From Sitta carolinensis (Eukaryota; Chordata; Aves; Passeriformes; Sittidae): a stretch of DNA of 64,000 nt. The notes under the pieces are model-generated. The model ran no database searches, was not told where the DNA came from, and saw nothing but the letters and a program-made list of their open reading frames with translations. How positions within the stretch are numbered: the first letter of the stretch is position 1; each line of letters begins with the position of its first letter. The position numbers were made by a program, and so were the translations under genes. The stretch spans positions 5,812,452-5,876,451 of the forward strand of contig CM063294.1 in the NCBI GenBank assembly GCA_032173965.1, in the 5' to 3' direction. This document shows positions 11,201 to 23,914 of this stretch, piece by piece.

Positions 11201-12903
11201 TGTTATGGTTGGATGAATAATTAATGAATAACTTTTTCTTGCACTGTTTCCCATGAATGCCTTTTCTCACCTCCTGTGAAAGGTGCACTTTCATTCTGTG
11301 CCACTTTTAAGTTACAGGTAGAAGAGGGTTTTGGTTGTTGTTGTTTGTCAGGATTTTTTTTTTATTATTATTTTTTGGGAGCGGAGTGGAGAGTGGGGCT
11401 TCTCTGCTGTGTGTAATGATGATAGGCACCCTGAGCAATGGGGAAACCATACAAGTGTTGAAGGCATCCCAAATAATACACTCATGTTAGTTGAAATTTG
11501 CAATTATCATTCTACTTCTACAGCTCTGCAAAATAGATACAGCTCACTGAAGAGCTCAAAGTTACAGCTCCAGTTTTCTGAGCAGATGTGATCCCCACCT
11601 CACAAGATCCTCAGGTAGTTAACAATACACTTGTCATTTTGAATTGGATAAAAAGCAGCTGTTCTTTAAGCTTGCATTTCAAAGAAAATACATACTGTTC
11701 TGCAACAAATGGCAATTAGCTGTCAAAAGGGGAATATTGAGAGCAGTTCTCCAGATAAAATGCTTTTGTTTATCATTAATTTATAACAATGCATCACAAA
11801 CTTGAGGAGTAGCTGCAAGAGTCACAGAATAATGAAGCCTGAATATTTTGATCAAAACAACTACAGCAGGTTCAACATCTCCACTGGGCTAAGTTAGCTG
11901 AATTGAAATGTCTGGTCTCAATTGCTTGTTGCCGTGTTGTGCTTTCACCAGCTGACATGAGGAAACTTCTTTTCCTGACAAAAGACAAAACAATTCTGCC
12001 AGCTGAGGTGACATTGTGTTCATTCAATAATGTTACAAGGCCCTGAGGTTCTTCAGCAAGAAAGATAACAAAGAGAATCCTCATTAACTAACTGCAGAAG
12101 AATGAAGGTCAACCCACAGAGAGAATTTCATGCTTACATGTCAGTTAGAACATTTGTTCTTCATTAATTCTTTAAACCCAAGCTGGGATATCATCTAGCA
12201 GCATTTTAATGTCCTGCACTCCATCAGAAATAACTCTTAGGATGTGGGTTTCTTTGAACTGTGCTTAAGAGGCTTTTTTTAGAAGCACTTGACTTCACAT
12301 CATTGGACACTACTAATGTTTTAGGATTATTACAAGACTGGATGTAATACAGGAAATAACGTTCTGGGTATTTCAAGATGAGGATAATAAAGATAATAAA
12401 AATAAATGAGGATTGACATCATATATTCCTATATGGACATATAAAAATATCATCATTATTTTTTATGTTTGTGCAATATTTTGTTACTGTTGTATTTTTA
12501 AGTGTCTTCTGGTGAATCAGAACATCTTATTTCTGTCAAGAATATATTCCACATAGAGTGGTGGAATTACATGCAAGACACTGTATTTTCAAATATGCAG
12601 ATGCAACTATAAATATTTAGGTCCATTTACATCTGGGGAGTTTTGGACATATGCTGTGTAATTAACCACTAAGAAGATGATAGCCACACCTTTGTTTTAT
12701 TAGACTTTACAAAAATAAATCCATGTGTCATGTTGTGAAATAGTGTTCCACATTTTTATCTCCCTCTGATGGCCACAAAAAAATCTCCCAAGCCAATAGC
12801 CTTCTGGTTCTGCATGTCTATTGTTCTTAAGTACAGATCAGTTCTCATAGAAGTAAGAAAACATAAAGCACATTCTATATGTGTATTTTTGTGTATGTGT
12901 ACA
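11201..12903. other. Unique AT-rich non-coding DNA
   Basis: T-rich runs occur near 11355-11377. The frame at 11331-11591 has a valine/phenylalanine-rich start caused by this. I recognise nothing else in the stretch. Confidence 0.55.
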
Positions 12904-12936
12904 TCTCTCTCTCTATATATATATATATGTATGTAT
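12904..12936. repeat. CT then TA/GTA microsatellite
   Basis: A short (TC)n run passes into (TA)n and then two GTAT-like units. It is an ordinary compound microsatellite and potentially polymorphic. Confidence 0.85.
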
Positions 12937-13540
12937 ATCTATAGGTTTAATGGATATCCTTTTGAAGATTTAGTTCTCCTTATGGTTAGAGTTTTAGAGT
13001 GTTCTGCATAAATAGAATGTCAAATGTGAAACTTGGGAAGATTTCCTGCAGAGCATGAGGACAATCAGGGACCTTCCTCTGGTCCTCCTCCAACTGCCAG
13101 AAAATCCCACTGACACAGCAGCACTGCCAAGCCATGTACAAGACTGTAACATCCAAAATATTTGCAGTTCTTTGCAATTTTTACCTCTCTTTATGCCATA
13201 TGACTATTGTGCTTTCAGGTTTATTTTAACTGCTGCAATTAGAAATATCAGAGAGAATTTGGGAGAGGAAATGGCCAGACAGTTACTGCTTCAAATGGAG
13301 AGGTTTATCCTTGTATCGAGTTTTTTTCTAAAGCAGTATCTTGTAACCCCAAATGGTTTGTCCTCAGTGTCTCATATTATTAGTTCTATTGGTCATCTCT
13401 GGATTCTTGTCAGAAAAAGAAAAAAGATGATAGGGAGGTGACTCACAAGCAAGAATATTTTAACTGAGTTTCCTTTTACTGTTTCGCCCAAAGCCTCAGT
13501 GAGTTATCCTAAGTCTCCCTTTTAGCCAATGCCAACAACA
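12937..13540. other. Unique AT-rich non-coding DNA
   Basis: A 128-codon frame at 13055-13441 (plus) has no domain I recognise and no flanking signals that would make it an exon. It is probably chance. Confidence 0.5.
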
Positions 13541-13640
13541 TATTATTTTATGAACACTGTGCAAATAGAGAATTATATTATACTTATATAATACATATAT
13601 TATTTTATAACACTGTGCATTATTATATGAACACTGTGCA
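13541..13640. repeat. Three imperfect copies of a unit ending in aacactgtgca
   Basis: Units of about 20-23 bp ending in aacactgtgca occur at about 13541-13563, 13598-13619 and 13620-13640. The first two are separated by an AT dinucleotide-rich spacer and the last two are directly adjacent. This looks like slippage or microduplication in AT-rich DNA. I see no link to a known element. Confidence 0.75.
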
Positions 13641-15095
13641 CTCTGGTCTCTTAGCAGACCTTTGTTGATGTGTTTTAATTTGCAGGTGCCATTAGATTCC
13701 TAGATCAGTGCAGAACCCCAGTGCTCTCTGAAGGCAGAAGGCAGCCTGTGTCAGGGAAATCTGGCTGATCAGCATGCTGTCTAATCTCACACTGAGACAA
13801 AATCATACAATTCTTTGCCTACATTTTCAAATTAGAATCTGGTGATAGAAGATGTTGTAATAGAAAAGCAGAAAAATAAAATTCTAAAATACCATAACAC
13901 TAAGGCTCCTGAAACAAAACAGCCTCCAATTTAATTCACCTCTGTAGCTGTAATCCAAAGGAATAGTGAAGCAAAGTGTCTATTTGTGTCCTGGATCACG
14001 AAGCAGGCTGTAGCCGAGTGGGTTTATCTAGTTGGCTTTTAAACTGTTTCCATCCAACCTTGTCCACTACAAAATCCTCGGTTCAGCAGCCTTGTTTCTG
14101 CTGTCAGGCAGTGCTGCAAACGTGATGGTTTTTTCTGCCCTCCCCTGCACCTGCAGAGTTCTGATGTCTGCTCCTCACTCAGACAGCCCAGCAGACAACT
14201 GCTCTTCCCTTTCACGTCTCCCTTTGATTAGGAAGGCAGCAAATTACAAACTATTCTCTCTTCCCAAACTTGTCCTGATTGGCTTGAAAGGAGATCTCAG
14301 AGCCAGCCTGCCACATCTTCTGCAAAGCAAGGCAGCGACACGCTTGGAAAGAGCAGCAGCAGTATGCTGTGTGTTCCAGTGCCTGAACACCCGCTGCCAG
14401 CTCGGCCCAGCCCTCCCTCTGCAGCTGGTCCCTCGTGGCTCAGCTAGCCCTGCTCCTGACAGGTGTCATTTCAGACTCACTGGCCACAGGGCTCCCTCAC
14501 AGACCAGGGCAGAGAGAGGCTGGCCATTCCATCCCACTCTACTGGGGCATGCCAAGCAAATCAAGAAGCAGTAGTAGAATAAAATTACTGTTACACTTAG
14601 GTACTGTGTCCATCTTAGCTGGATTTACACATTCTTCAAATCTCTGTCATGATAAAACTGACATATACAAAAATCCATCACATGTGTACTAATTTACAAA
14701 AAGAGAACTGTTGTCACTGTAAGATAACACACACAGACTCTTTTTGTGATTTTTCTTAAAGGCTGCATGAAGACTGATTTATTAGAAATCATCCCCCCTT
14801 ATATACCATTTTCCACAGACAAATGTGATTGGTGAGAGAAAGACAAACCTCTGCACCCACATTGGTCAAACCAGAGAGACATCAAGAGAGATCCCTCCTC
14901 CCAAAAGGAATTCACAACATGGATACTGTTACAAAAACAATTCTCCTGTTTATGTTCTTTCCCTAGGAAAAGAATTTCAGCAAACCAAAACATCAGAAAA
15001 CTAGAACTTCAGAAAATCAGAAACTTCAGGTGTGAAACCAAACTACAAACTGTAATAGTGCTCATAATTTAGAAAAATGGCCCATTCAGTTACAA
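13641..15095. other. Non-coding DNA with a GC-richer patch (about 14080-14560)
   Basis: The GC-richer patch holds the second-longest open frame in the window, 180 codons at 14032-14574 (plus). Its product would be leucine/serine/alanine-rich with no recognisable domain. No splice-site or start context supports it, and overlapping frames exist. I judge it to be chance, but it is the kind of frame a transcript map could overturn. Confidence 0.45.
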
Positions 15096-15115
15096 TTTTT
15101 TTTTTTTTTTTTTTT
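15096..15115. repeat. Poly-T tract (20 T)
   Basis: An uninterrupted run of 20 T. It could be an antisense retroposon tail, but no element body is recognisable downstream. Confidence 0.85.
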
Positions 15116-15369
15116 AATTCCAGTCTAATGTTGATCAACAAAATGGCTTTACAAAGGGGAAATTCCTTACCTAATTGGTAGATGAAACACAGAGAGTTGT
15201 CTGCAACACAGATCCAGGAGCTTCTTTAATTTCTTCTCATTTGCTTGCAGGCTTTAGAGCACAGGATTTGGTTTCCCCTCTTCTCTGCTGAGTATTTGGT
15301 CCACTTAGCAAATGGTGCAATTTCCTCTTTCATTTTTATTCATTTATTTATTTTATAATGAAGAGAGAG

Positions 15370-15640
15370 CTCTCCGATGTGAACGAGCAATTACCCTGCG
15401 CCTTCCTCTGGGATCTCTCTGAGAGTAAGGAACAGAGGCACTCAGACATGATTCCAATCCACCTTTGCCATCCCCCCGGGGCAGGGTCGATGTGAAGAGC
15501 TGCTGGCACACCCACAGGTCTTGCAGGCACTCACACGAGTGAAGTGTGTTAATGGTTTCCTAATCAAAACAAAAGCCACAAAGTTCCTATCGAACATGCC
15601 CGGTAATTACTGACTGACTATAAATGTGCGTGAGAAGTTC
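15370..15640. promoter_or_regulatory. CpG-dense patch, candidate regulatory element
   Basis: About nine CpG dinucleotides fall within roughly 270 bp (for example in ctccgatg, aacgag, tgcgcc, ccccgggg, gtcgatg, cacgag, atcgaac, cccggta and tgcgtg). The flanks for several kb have almost none. Locally retained CpG in a methylated vertebrate genome suggests either constraint or hypomethylation, as at an enhancer. A TATA-like ctataaat lies near its 3' end (about 15617) but no transcript is evident. The assignment as regulatory is inference. Confidence 0.3.
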
Positions 15641-18600
15641 ATAGTCTGTCCCCTGAAGTTTATAAAAAAAACAGTATTTTCAAAAATTACCTGAATATCC
15701 TGAAATTTTTATAACAAAACTTCTGAACTAAACTGTGAAAATGCCACATTTTAAGGTACCTTGGACTAGTTTTCCACCAATATTGGGTGAAATTAATGGG
15801 TTTAGATAACTTGATGAGAATTTAAATGAAAGCAAGCAAAGTGAGAGATTTTTCTGTTTTTATTTCTTTGGGAATACTGAAATATTACATTACAAAAGCA
15901 AGTTCAAAGATGTAAAATAACACAAATTCAATTTTAGGAAGGCCTACAGGTTAACTCTGAACCAATAATTTTCTGAATTCTATCTTACTATTTTACATTC
16001 ACTGTAAAATACAAACCTTTCAGTAGTGGAAAATTATTCCTTTTCTTCTTCAGTAAAACTGTTAGTCAAAATAACATTCTTTTATTATTTTTTAGATAGA
16101 AATTGATATCAACGAGGTAAAACATGATCAAAAAAGTCTTCTTAAAATATCACAGCATTTAATGCTACATTTCTGGACTGGGCTGTGCACTTCATGGAGG
16201 TTACTTATTGCATTAAGAAAAGTGAATATTTATTCAACATACCAAATCAAGTTCTTGATTATTTTGCCCTTTTGAGAAAACTGTACAAAGGAGATTTGAA
16301 ATCCTGTCATCCAAATCTGCCCCAGTTTACAACTTCCCACTAGAGGCTGAAGAAGATGTAAGATAAGGGTATCAGTTCTACTTCACATACATTTAAATAG
16401 ACTGGAGGAATACATTTTAAACTTTAGAAAATCCTAATCAGCATAAGACTCTTTATACAAGTACTGCTATCTTGTGTTATTGGGTAAACAGATTTTTTTT
16501 TCTCTCCCATCAATCTAAGTCTATTTATTTAGAAATTACTGGGTTATTAGAACTGTTATCTTGTCTCTTGCATTTAATTTTCAATCTGCATTACATTTAG
16601 ATATCCAAGTGACAGAGAAAGAGGCGGATGGTTCCATTTCTGCAGCTTCCAGTTCTGTAAAATGAATCTCAGTGTGAAAAATTAAGATTAATGGGCTTCA
16701 TAATCATTTTGTTCTGCTGAAGCAAATTTGAATAAAAGGGAAAAAGAGTTTATATATGAAAATATCTTTGATATCTTTGGATAAAAATAAACATTATACA
16801 TGAATTCGAGCTTCTGCACAAATTGCCATCTTATTTTCTCCCTTACCTGTGTGAAGCCCCATTAGCATATGCACAATGGATTCCAGGATGTTCTCTTTCA
16901 AACTGTTACCTAAAGGAAGTGCAGGAAACGGTCTGGGAGAACATGAAGCTTGGAGCAGCTGACTGCCACTCTGGGTATGTGATCTTAGGATTCCATGTGC
17001 ACACTGATCTCTCAACAGACCATTTGCCTGCTGTCTTCAATCGAAGGGCAGGATGGTTCAGCTTGAGAGAGATGCAGCAATTCTGCCCCCAGCTGCCTCC
17101 CTGCTCCCTCTCTGAGGCCCCTCACGTGGCTGCTTTGCAGCTGCTGGCAGGACCCCACGTCAAGAGCTTTGCCTTTGGCTCAGTTTCAGAGCCCGAGGAT
17201 GCTGTGTGGCCAGGGCAGGACCAGCTGAGGGCCCTGCCCTGCAGAAGGAATGCCTGAGAGGGGGTGGCGAGACCATGCCCCAAAATAAACCATCCCATCA
17301 GCTGTCAGGGGCATGGAACTGCAGGCAAAGATAATGGGCACAAATCTGGGCTTTTGCTTTCTTCTGAGATAGAACCCCACTTTATTGTGTAACATAGAAG
17401 TTACATTTGATCAAATCTAATCCAAATTAAAACTGCTCCAATATCGGTTGCATTGCACTTAATGTATAATCCTTTCTGATTTGAAATGGCTAAACCCAGA
17501 ACTAAATTAGTTAAGGTAAAGAGTATTTCATTCCTCACTGGCTGAAAATTATTGCACTGGCATTTTCTGTAGACTTTCTTTAAACCAAACCATTTCATAA
17601 GAGAACAGACACATTTTAAATTCTTCAGTACAGGAGAAAGAAGAAAGCAGGTGACACACAATAAAGATTTCATACCTATTCAGCTTCTTGTAGCATCTTC
17701 AGACCAATGATCTTAAATCAACAGAGTGATTGCTTGAGAAAAGCCCTATGCCACAAGTCTAAGTCCAGCATTGATCCACTTTCCCATTGTTAGAAAGTCA
17801 ATATATTTCATCCACCACCTTTGGCTTTATTTTTAACTTTGCCACTGTATCTGTTGCCATGCTGTTCTGGTACATTGAACACTACCCTGGGCAATCAACC
17901 AGGGAACACAGCACATTACAAATGGATGTGGTATGATAGTACATTAGCTGGGAAATACTGCAGCATCACCTCTTCCCTGAAATCTCACAAATTCCACTCT
18001 CCCTTCTAGCAAAACACTACTGAGCCCATAATGGGGAATAAGTAGATTTCAGATTTTTGTAACTGCTGGCTGAGCACCAGCCCATGAGAATGATAAACAT
18101 TTTACTATTTCCAGCATCTGGCACTTGTAAAACTTTTGGGTTTAATTTCTGTTGTGTGATTTGACATCACCTTAGAAAACCTGCTCTAATCAGGTGTTCC
18201 ATTTTATATATAATAGAAGCAGAGTGAATACTCAGGGTTTTGGATGTAGCAGAGGTGCTGTGATGTCCTGGCTTGGAGATGGCCTCTTGCCAACCTCAGC
18301 CTTGGCTGCATTACCTTTGCAATCATTTAGTACCAGTCCTTCATGTCAGCAGGGTGATATGAATGCATAAATACTCATACTGCCAAATGCATGAATACTC
18401 ATCAGCTGCAGCAGAAAGAACTGACCTAAGGCACAGTACTTTGCAGATAAGGAGTCACATCAGCTGGCACATGTTCATGATGTAATTTGGACAAATAACC
18501 CATATCTTTACATATCAGGTCCATCTCTGTATGGCAGAGGAAGTAACTTCTTTTAATTTTCTTTGCCCATTTAACTTTTAGTTCTTTTTTAAAGCAAGGG

Positions 18601-20705
18601 TCCCTCAATATGAATGTGCAGAAATGCTTTTAGAAACTATTATAACACAAATGAAACAACAGCATTGACCAGACAATCCTAAAATAATTCCAATAAAGGC
18701 TGGGCAGATGCATGAGAAGGCCCTGAAGTCCATTTCCCCATGAAAGAAAAGCTCGGATAGCTCCTATATGTTTCTTCTCTGGAAAAATGCAAAGCTCTGC
18801 CTGTTAATCAGGAATTATTCATTCACTGTGTCTATGTAAGCCTCAGTGTAATAAGCTTCATGCCAAAACATTCATATTTGCCTATTACTCATATGCAGAC
18901 ACAGTAAGTACATATATGGACCTCCTAACTACATGCAAACAATTAAATAAAATTTTTAAAAACCCTCCCCCAATATTTAATTGAAGACTGTACAATGCCT
19001 TACAAAATCAAGCAGTTGAGCAATGGCCCCTCAACAGCAGAGATAAATTATGGAAGCCTTTGGCCTCACAAACCATGACTATGATATCTGATGGAATCCG
19101 ACCCAATGGATTATGAACTCCTCAGGATAAAAAATATCACATAAATTTAAAGAAACGTCAATAACAATGAAAAATGATCAAAGCAAACTAAGACACCATC
19201 TAGTATAACTCAGATGCAGAATTATATTCTCACAGAGATATTTTTTAAGTTTTCTGGGAGGCATCAGTGAATCAATAGAGAGGAGAATTAATCCCAAAAA
19301 CACTGGGAAATGTGGAGCTCAGGCTTTCATTTATCTTGCACTCACGGTGCTGCACAGGTATATCAGGGATCTGACAGCCCTGCGTGGTGTTGCTGCTGCA
19401 CCATCTGTGCAGCAAATGCACACCTGAGCTCCAGGGAAATGCTGGAGGAGTGCAGCAGAATTTCTAACTCAGTGTTTCTTTTAAAATATTTTATGGAAAC
19501 TCACTGCTGACCCAACATTAAAATATTGCTAATTATTGAACAATAACAGTAAAGTAGTCTCTCTGTAAATAGGACTGGTTTTCTGAATACATATGATGTG
19601 AAACCCTTCCTGGGAGGGGATGATGAGGGCTTTGGCACTCACATAATGAGACCCTAAATTAATCTGTCATGTTCTTATATAGATGGTGTATTGAATTTAT
19701 TTATTTTCATGGTACTCTCATTTTGGAGAGAAAATACATTTCAAAGTGGAAAAATAGCCTTGTGATACTCAGCAAGAGAATTTTTTTAATATCAGACAGA
19801 GATGAGGAAGAGAGTCAATCTCATAGGAAAAACCAAAGCATTGAACATAGAAGCTGATAGAGTGTCCTTCACAGAACATGATATTTAAGCAAAATATCAA
19901 AGCATTTAGTCTTTTCACAAACACACTTGCTGTTGTGTAAATCAAAAATAAAAGCTGGTCTGACTGAAGCATTGCCCAATTAAGCATAATGTACTTAATT
20001 AGTATCAGGAGACTCCCTTAACATCTGTATTCCATGTGTTTTTCTTTGAAATCTGTATCTATATCCTTGCTAAGTTCCTTAAAAAGTTTAAAGCTGAAGA
20101 TTCTGTTTGCTGCTTCCAGAGGTAGCAATCAGAATTCAGTTGTTCTCTCATTTTCAAATACAAATAAATTTCTTACATGCTTATTTCATAAATAAAAGCC
20201 ACTATTTCTAAACACCCTTCTAACCAGAAAGACAGATTTTTATCCCATTCACATTACAATTGAATCATTATTCCAGGAAATCAGATTCTGTTATCTTATG
20301 CACAGTGCTCTACCCCCTGTGAAGCTCAAGATTAAGAAAAGATGACAAACATGATTTTCTTTTGGCCCTTTCATGATCAAATATACACGACTGGCAGCTA
20401 GAACTTCCTAGGAAAACAAATCAAAGCAACAGCAAGAAGGACCCTGAAGTGCTGAGGCTTTCCAGCTGCAATTCCTCTGGATTTGGCCACACCTGCCTGC
20501 CTGGCTATAACAGCATAGAGGGAGGAAAGAAGAGATTGGAATTATCAGCTTGTGATGGCAGTGCTTTTTTTCAGGAGGTAGCTCTAGTCAGATTGCAAAG
20601 CTGACATATATTAGTATTTTCAGACTCACTTGAACAATAAATGGAAAAATGTCAGAAAAATAAGAATGGGGTCCCCTGATATGTCTCAATCAATATGTAG
20701 CCATT
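15641..20705. other. Long stretch of unique non-coding DNA
   Basis: This is mostly AT-rich, with one GC-richer patch at about 16820-17280 holding a 144-codon plus-strand frame (16823-17257) without a recognisable domain. A small near-tandem duplication of aatgcat...aatactcat lies at about 18359-18402. No transposon, RNA gene or exon is recognised. Confidence 0.5.
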
Positions 20706-20728
20706 AAAAAAAAAAAAAAAAAAAAAAA
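20706..20728. repeat. Poly-A tract (23 A)
   Basis: An uninterrupted run of 23 A. No retroposon body is recognisable upstream. A T13 run lies at 20855-20867. Confidence 0.85.
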
Positions 20729-22071
20729 GCTGTAATACAATTATTCTCATGTATGACTCCAAAATATGCTCTAAGTTAATTGTGAACTCACAGTTTTTCC
20801 TTTCTTCTTTCCTGAGAACTCTCTTTCAAATGATTTCCACTCTGAGGAATTAACTTTTTTTTTTTTTCCATTGCCATCAGAGTTTACATTAACTTAATCT
20901 ACCTCCTACCTACAAAAAGCTAATTACTGATCTCAGTTAGGCCCATAAACAGTGCTTTTACATTAACCAGGGGTCATTAAGTACCACAGGAAAACACTTT
21001 CTTTTCCAGATGGTTGGAGGGTTGTCTCTATGCAACATGTTCAGCATTTGTTCACCTGCAAAGAAGAATTCCAATTACCACACTTTAAGTTAAGAAAACA
21101 TATACAACTTCTTACACATGCAGCTGTTGGCAGCTGTAGGAGCTATTACTGATCCATGAAGCATTAACTCATTTACTCTAGGATAACTCTGTGTAACTCC
21201 ATGGGTTTCACTGCCTTACATTTTTACCTTCTATGTGTTCTCAGAAGACTCTGGCATGACTTTACAAAAGTAAATATATACTTAGAGTACCAATTTTACC
21301 TCTTTTAAAGGCACAGAGCTAAGTAGCCAACATGAATCCCTTGGAAGCATGCTAATTAGCAAAAATACTTTGCACATCATGAATAAGGCTTCTTCCTTAA
21401 AAAGAAGAAGAAAAAAAAAAATCCTGTACTTGTGATTGGTAACTCTATGGCATCTGTTATGTAGTCAGGATCTACTGACTGGGAGTCATAAGGGAAGAGC
21501 TTGTCACCAACATCTCTTTTTTTTCTCTCCTGAACGATATGCAATGGATATCAGTGTTATTATTAAAGAAAATTGTGGGTTTTCCCCCTACTGTGTAATT
21601 CGTCAGGTACCTTAGTGAGAAATGTTATACCTGATCTGAATGAATTGCTAAAGAGATGGGAGAAACTGATCCTCATGCAGAGTAATCTGAGGGCTCTGAA
21701 TGGGAAGACAGGGAACCATCACCTAAATTTCTCTGAGATTATAAATATATAAAACTATAGAGAGGACACAGCTCCTTTCATTTTCTCTGGAATATTCCTT
21801 CAAGGTGAGAATTTTTCAAGACAATCACTTAATTATCTTCCTGTATGTACATGCTTGTCAGTGAGTGCCTTCAGGGTCTTAAGAAGATATGGATTATCAA
21901 TAAGTCTTCCTTTCATGTGAAGCATAAGAGAGAGTGAGAAAAAGAATGTGTGGAAAATGTGCTGCAAGTGGACAGAGAACTCAGAAATCCTCACTTCTCC
22001 TTGCCAGGGTGGATGCTTGGATCAGGAGGTCTCATACCCAGCCTCATTTCATCAGCAATGAGGAGATGTGG
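20729..22071. other. Unique AT-rich non-coding DNA
   Basis: A short purine tract (AAG/A-rich) lies near 21398-21420. I see nothing else of note before the minisatellite. Confidence 0.55.
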
Positions 22072-22270
22072 CATCCTCCAGCAGATAAACCTCATCCTCC
22101 AGCAGATAAACCTTGTCCTTCCACAGATAAACCTCATCCTCCAGCAGATAAACCTCATCCTCCAGCAGATAAACCTTGTCCTCCCTGCACATAAACCTCA
22201 TCCTCCAGCACATAAGCCTCACCTTCCAGCAGATCAGCCTCATCCTCCAGCACATAACCTCATCTTCCAG
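22072..22270. repeat. 21-bp minisatellite, about 9.5 copies, with higher-order structure
   Basis: Direct tandem units of 21 bp share the core ccagcagataaacct. Units 1, 2, 4 and 5 (22072-22113 and 22135-22176) are identical. Units 3 and 6 (22114-22134 and 22177-22198) are a variant starting tgtcct, giving an A-A-B, A-A-B arrangement. Units 7-9 diverge (cacataagcct, agatcagcct) and unit 10 is partial. The period is a multiple of three, so the array is open on both strands, reading as repeats of HPPADKP on the plus strand and EDEVYLL on the minus strand. This is a consequence of the period. No start or domain context marks it as a gene. Confidence 0.95.
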
Positions 22271-23788
22271 GGGCTGATGTTGGGCAAGATCTCACAGATT
22301 CTCAGAGCAGCCTGTAAGAGGCACCTCTTGTTGCACTGGTTACATGGAGATCTGGTTTCCTGCCTCGGGTTTTTATCTATTTTACCCATCTCAAACTGTC
22401 AGAAAACTCTGAAAAGTATGTTATTAGTGTTCACAGTTATAACTGTAGTATACAAGATAGCTGTGATTACCAATATTGCTGGACAAGAATCTTCAGATAA
22501 AAGATTTTTTGGCAAAAGGGCATACTGAGCCTGAATGCTTCAGATTTTGCCAGATGGGGAGGGAGATGTTCTGAATTTTCTTTAAAAATACTACTTAAAT
22601 AAGAGGCTTCCAAATTTTGGTGTTGCTGTATTTTTTTCAAATGTCTTACTTTTAATGTAAATATTTGCTATATCATTTCTAAATGTGTGACTTTTAAAGT
22701 ATCTGTAAGATGACCAAAATAATAAAAAATAATTAGAAAAAAAAAAAATCAGCAACCAAAAGAACCCAAAACCCAATAAATTCCAGCTTTTCAAATCAAT
22801 CTGAATGTTCTGTGAAACCTAAAGCACCATTCCAAATTATTTGGTGTGAAACAAGCCAAGAAATCTGTTATTGACCTCGTTGTCATTAGACTTTTTTGCT
22901 ATCATCATCACAATATAATCACTCGTATATTTTCTCTTTTTTATCAGAAAACACACTAAGAAAAATTAGATAAGTTCATGATTAATCCGCAAGGTAAGAG
23001 TACAAAGGCAAAAATTTCCAGATCTGAGAATGCCTATGAATTCTTAAAGCAAGATTGCTACCAAAAATATTCACTATATAATTCACAAATTTTTCTTGGG
23101 TTGTTTCCCATTTTATGAATGGTCTATTCTTCTGTTTTTATTAATATTGTTGACTAGCTACAACAGGTGACATTTTTATTCCCTTAGGCTGTCCATTATC
23201 CAAATGAAGGGCCATCTGGAAAGGGATTCTGTTCACTGAAAAATGTGACAGAGCTGATGGCTTTTTAACTGCAAGTCATCTATGATTGCTGGTAAACACC
23301 AAAAATTAGCATTGATCCCCCTCAAACGAAAAAAACAACAGCAGTAAAGTACTTCAGACAGGCTTATGGAAACACCTTCTCGGCAGATGTGCATGCTAAT
23401 TAATAATTGTAGATGGCAACCCTTCCTCATTTTTGTAAATTAATGCCAGTTGAATCCTCTAAAACAAATAAACATGACTACAGATGGGACAGCTACTTGG
23501 ATATGCCCAGCAGAGCATATGTGGAGTAGGAAATGTGGTGGGACTGAGATCTCTGCCACTCTACAAACAGGCAGAGACAAGAGCCATTACCAGAACCTGC
23601 CACACTCAGGAAATCGGGGACTCTGTGCTTTTGCCCCGCAGGGCACGTTCTGGGAGGGTTTCCAGAGAGGAGGGGATGCTGCAGTGCCTCTGGGTTTGAA
23701 GGCTGTGGCTGGGAGGGACCGAGGCAGCAGTCACACATCCAGAGGCAGAACAAGCCTGGCACCATTTGGGTGTGACAACCCCCAAATT
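22271..23788. other. Unique non-coding DNA
   Basis: AT-rich to about 23440, then a slightly GC-richer patch (about 23500-23780) with overlapping short frames on both strands. No recognisable protein family or repeat is seen. Confidence 0.5.
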
Positions 23789-23799
23789 GTGTTTTACAC

Positions 23800-23903
23800 A
23801 ATTTATTACACAAATTATTGTCTGCTTGTCTAACACGAAGGCAGCATTATCCACAAACGTCCTGCAGCTAGGAGATAAGATGCTGGAGAAGTACTATAAA
23901 ATG
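23800..23903 (+). mobile_element. 104-bp insertion with 11-bp flanking direct repeats, carrying copy 1 of a duplicated unit
   Basis: The segment is bracketed by perfect 11-bp direct repeats gtgttttacac at 23789-23799 and 23904-23914, the pattern of a target-site duplication. All but the first 11 bases of the insert match 24845-24939. The matching block is 23811-23905, identical at 94 of 95 positions, with the single difference G at 23859 against A at 24893. No poly-A tail, terminal inverted repeat or LTR-like TG...CA ends are visible, so the mechanism is unknown. Options are a fragment of a low-copy retroelement, a templated insertion during break repair, or a retrocopied local transcript. 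The element call is inference from the flanking repeats. Confidence 0.5.
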
Positions 23904-23914
23904 GTGTTTTACAC

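Noticed and set aside
14032..14574. 180-codon plus-strand open frame
   Set aside because: It has no recognisable domain or conserved motif. Its length is explained by the local GC-rich patch with few stops, and a second overlapping frame is present.
15617..15640. TATA-like ctataaat in the CpG-dense patch as a promoter
   Set aside because: TATA-like words are frequent in AT-rich DNA, and no downstream gene or transcript structure is visible.
22072..22270. CRISPR-like array
   Set aside because: Units are contiguous 21-bp direct tandem repeats with no unique spacers, in vertebrate DNA. It is a minisatellite.
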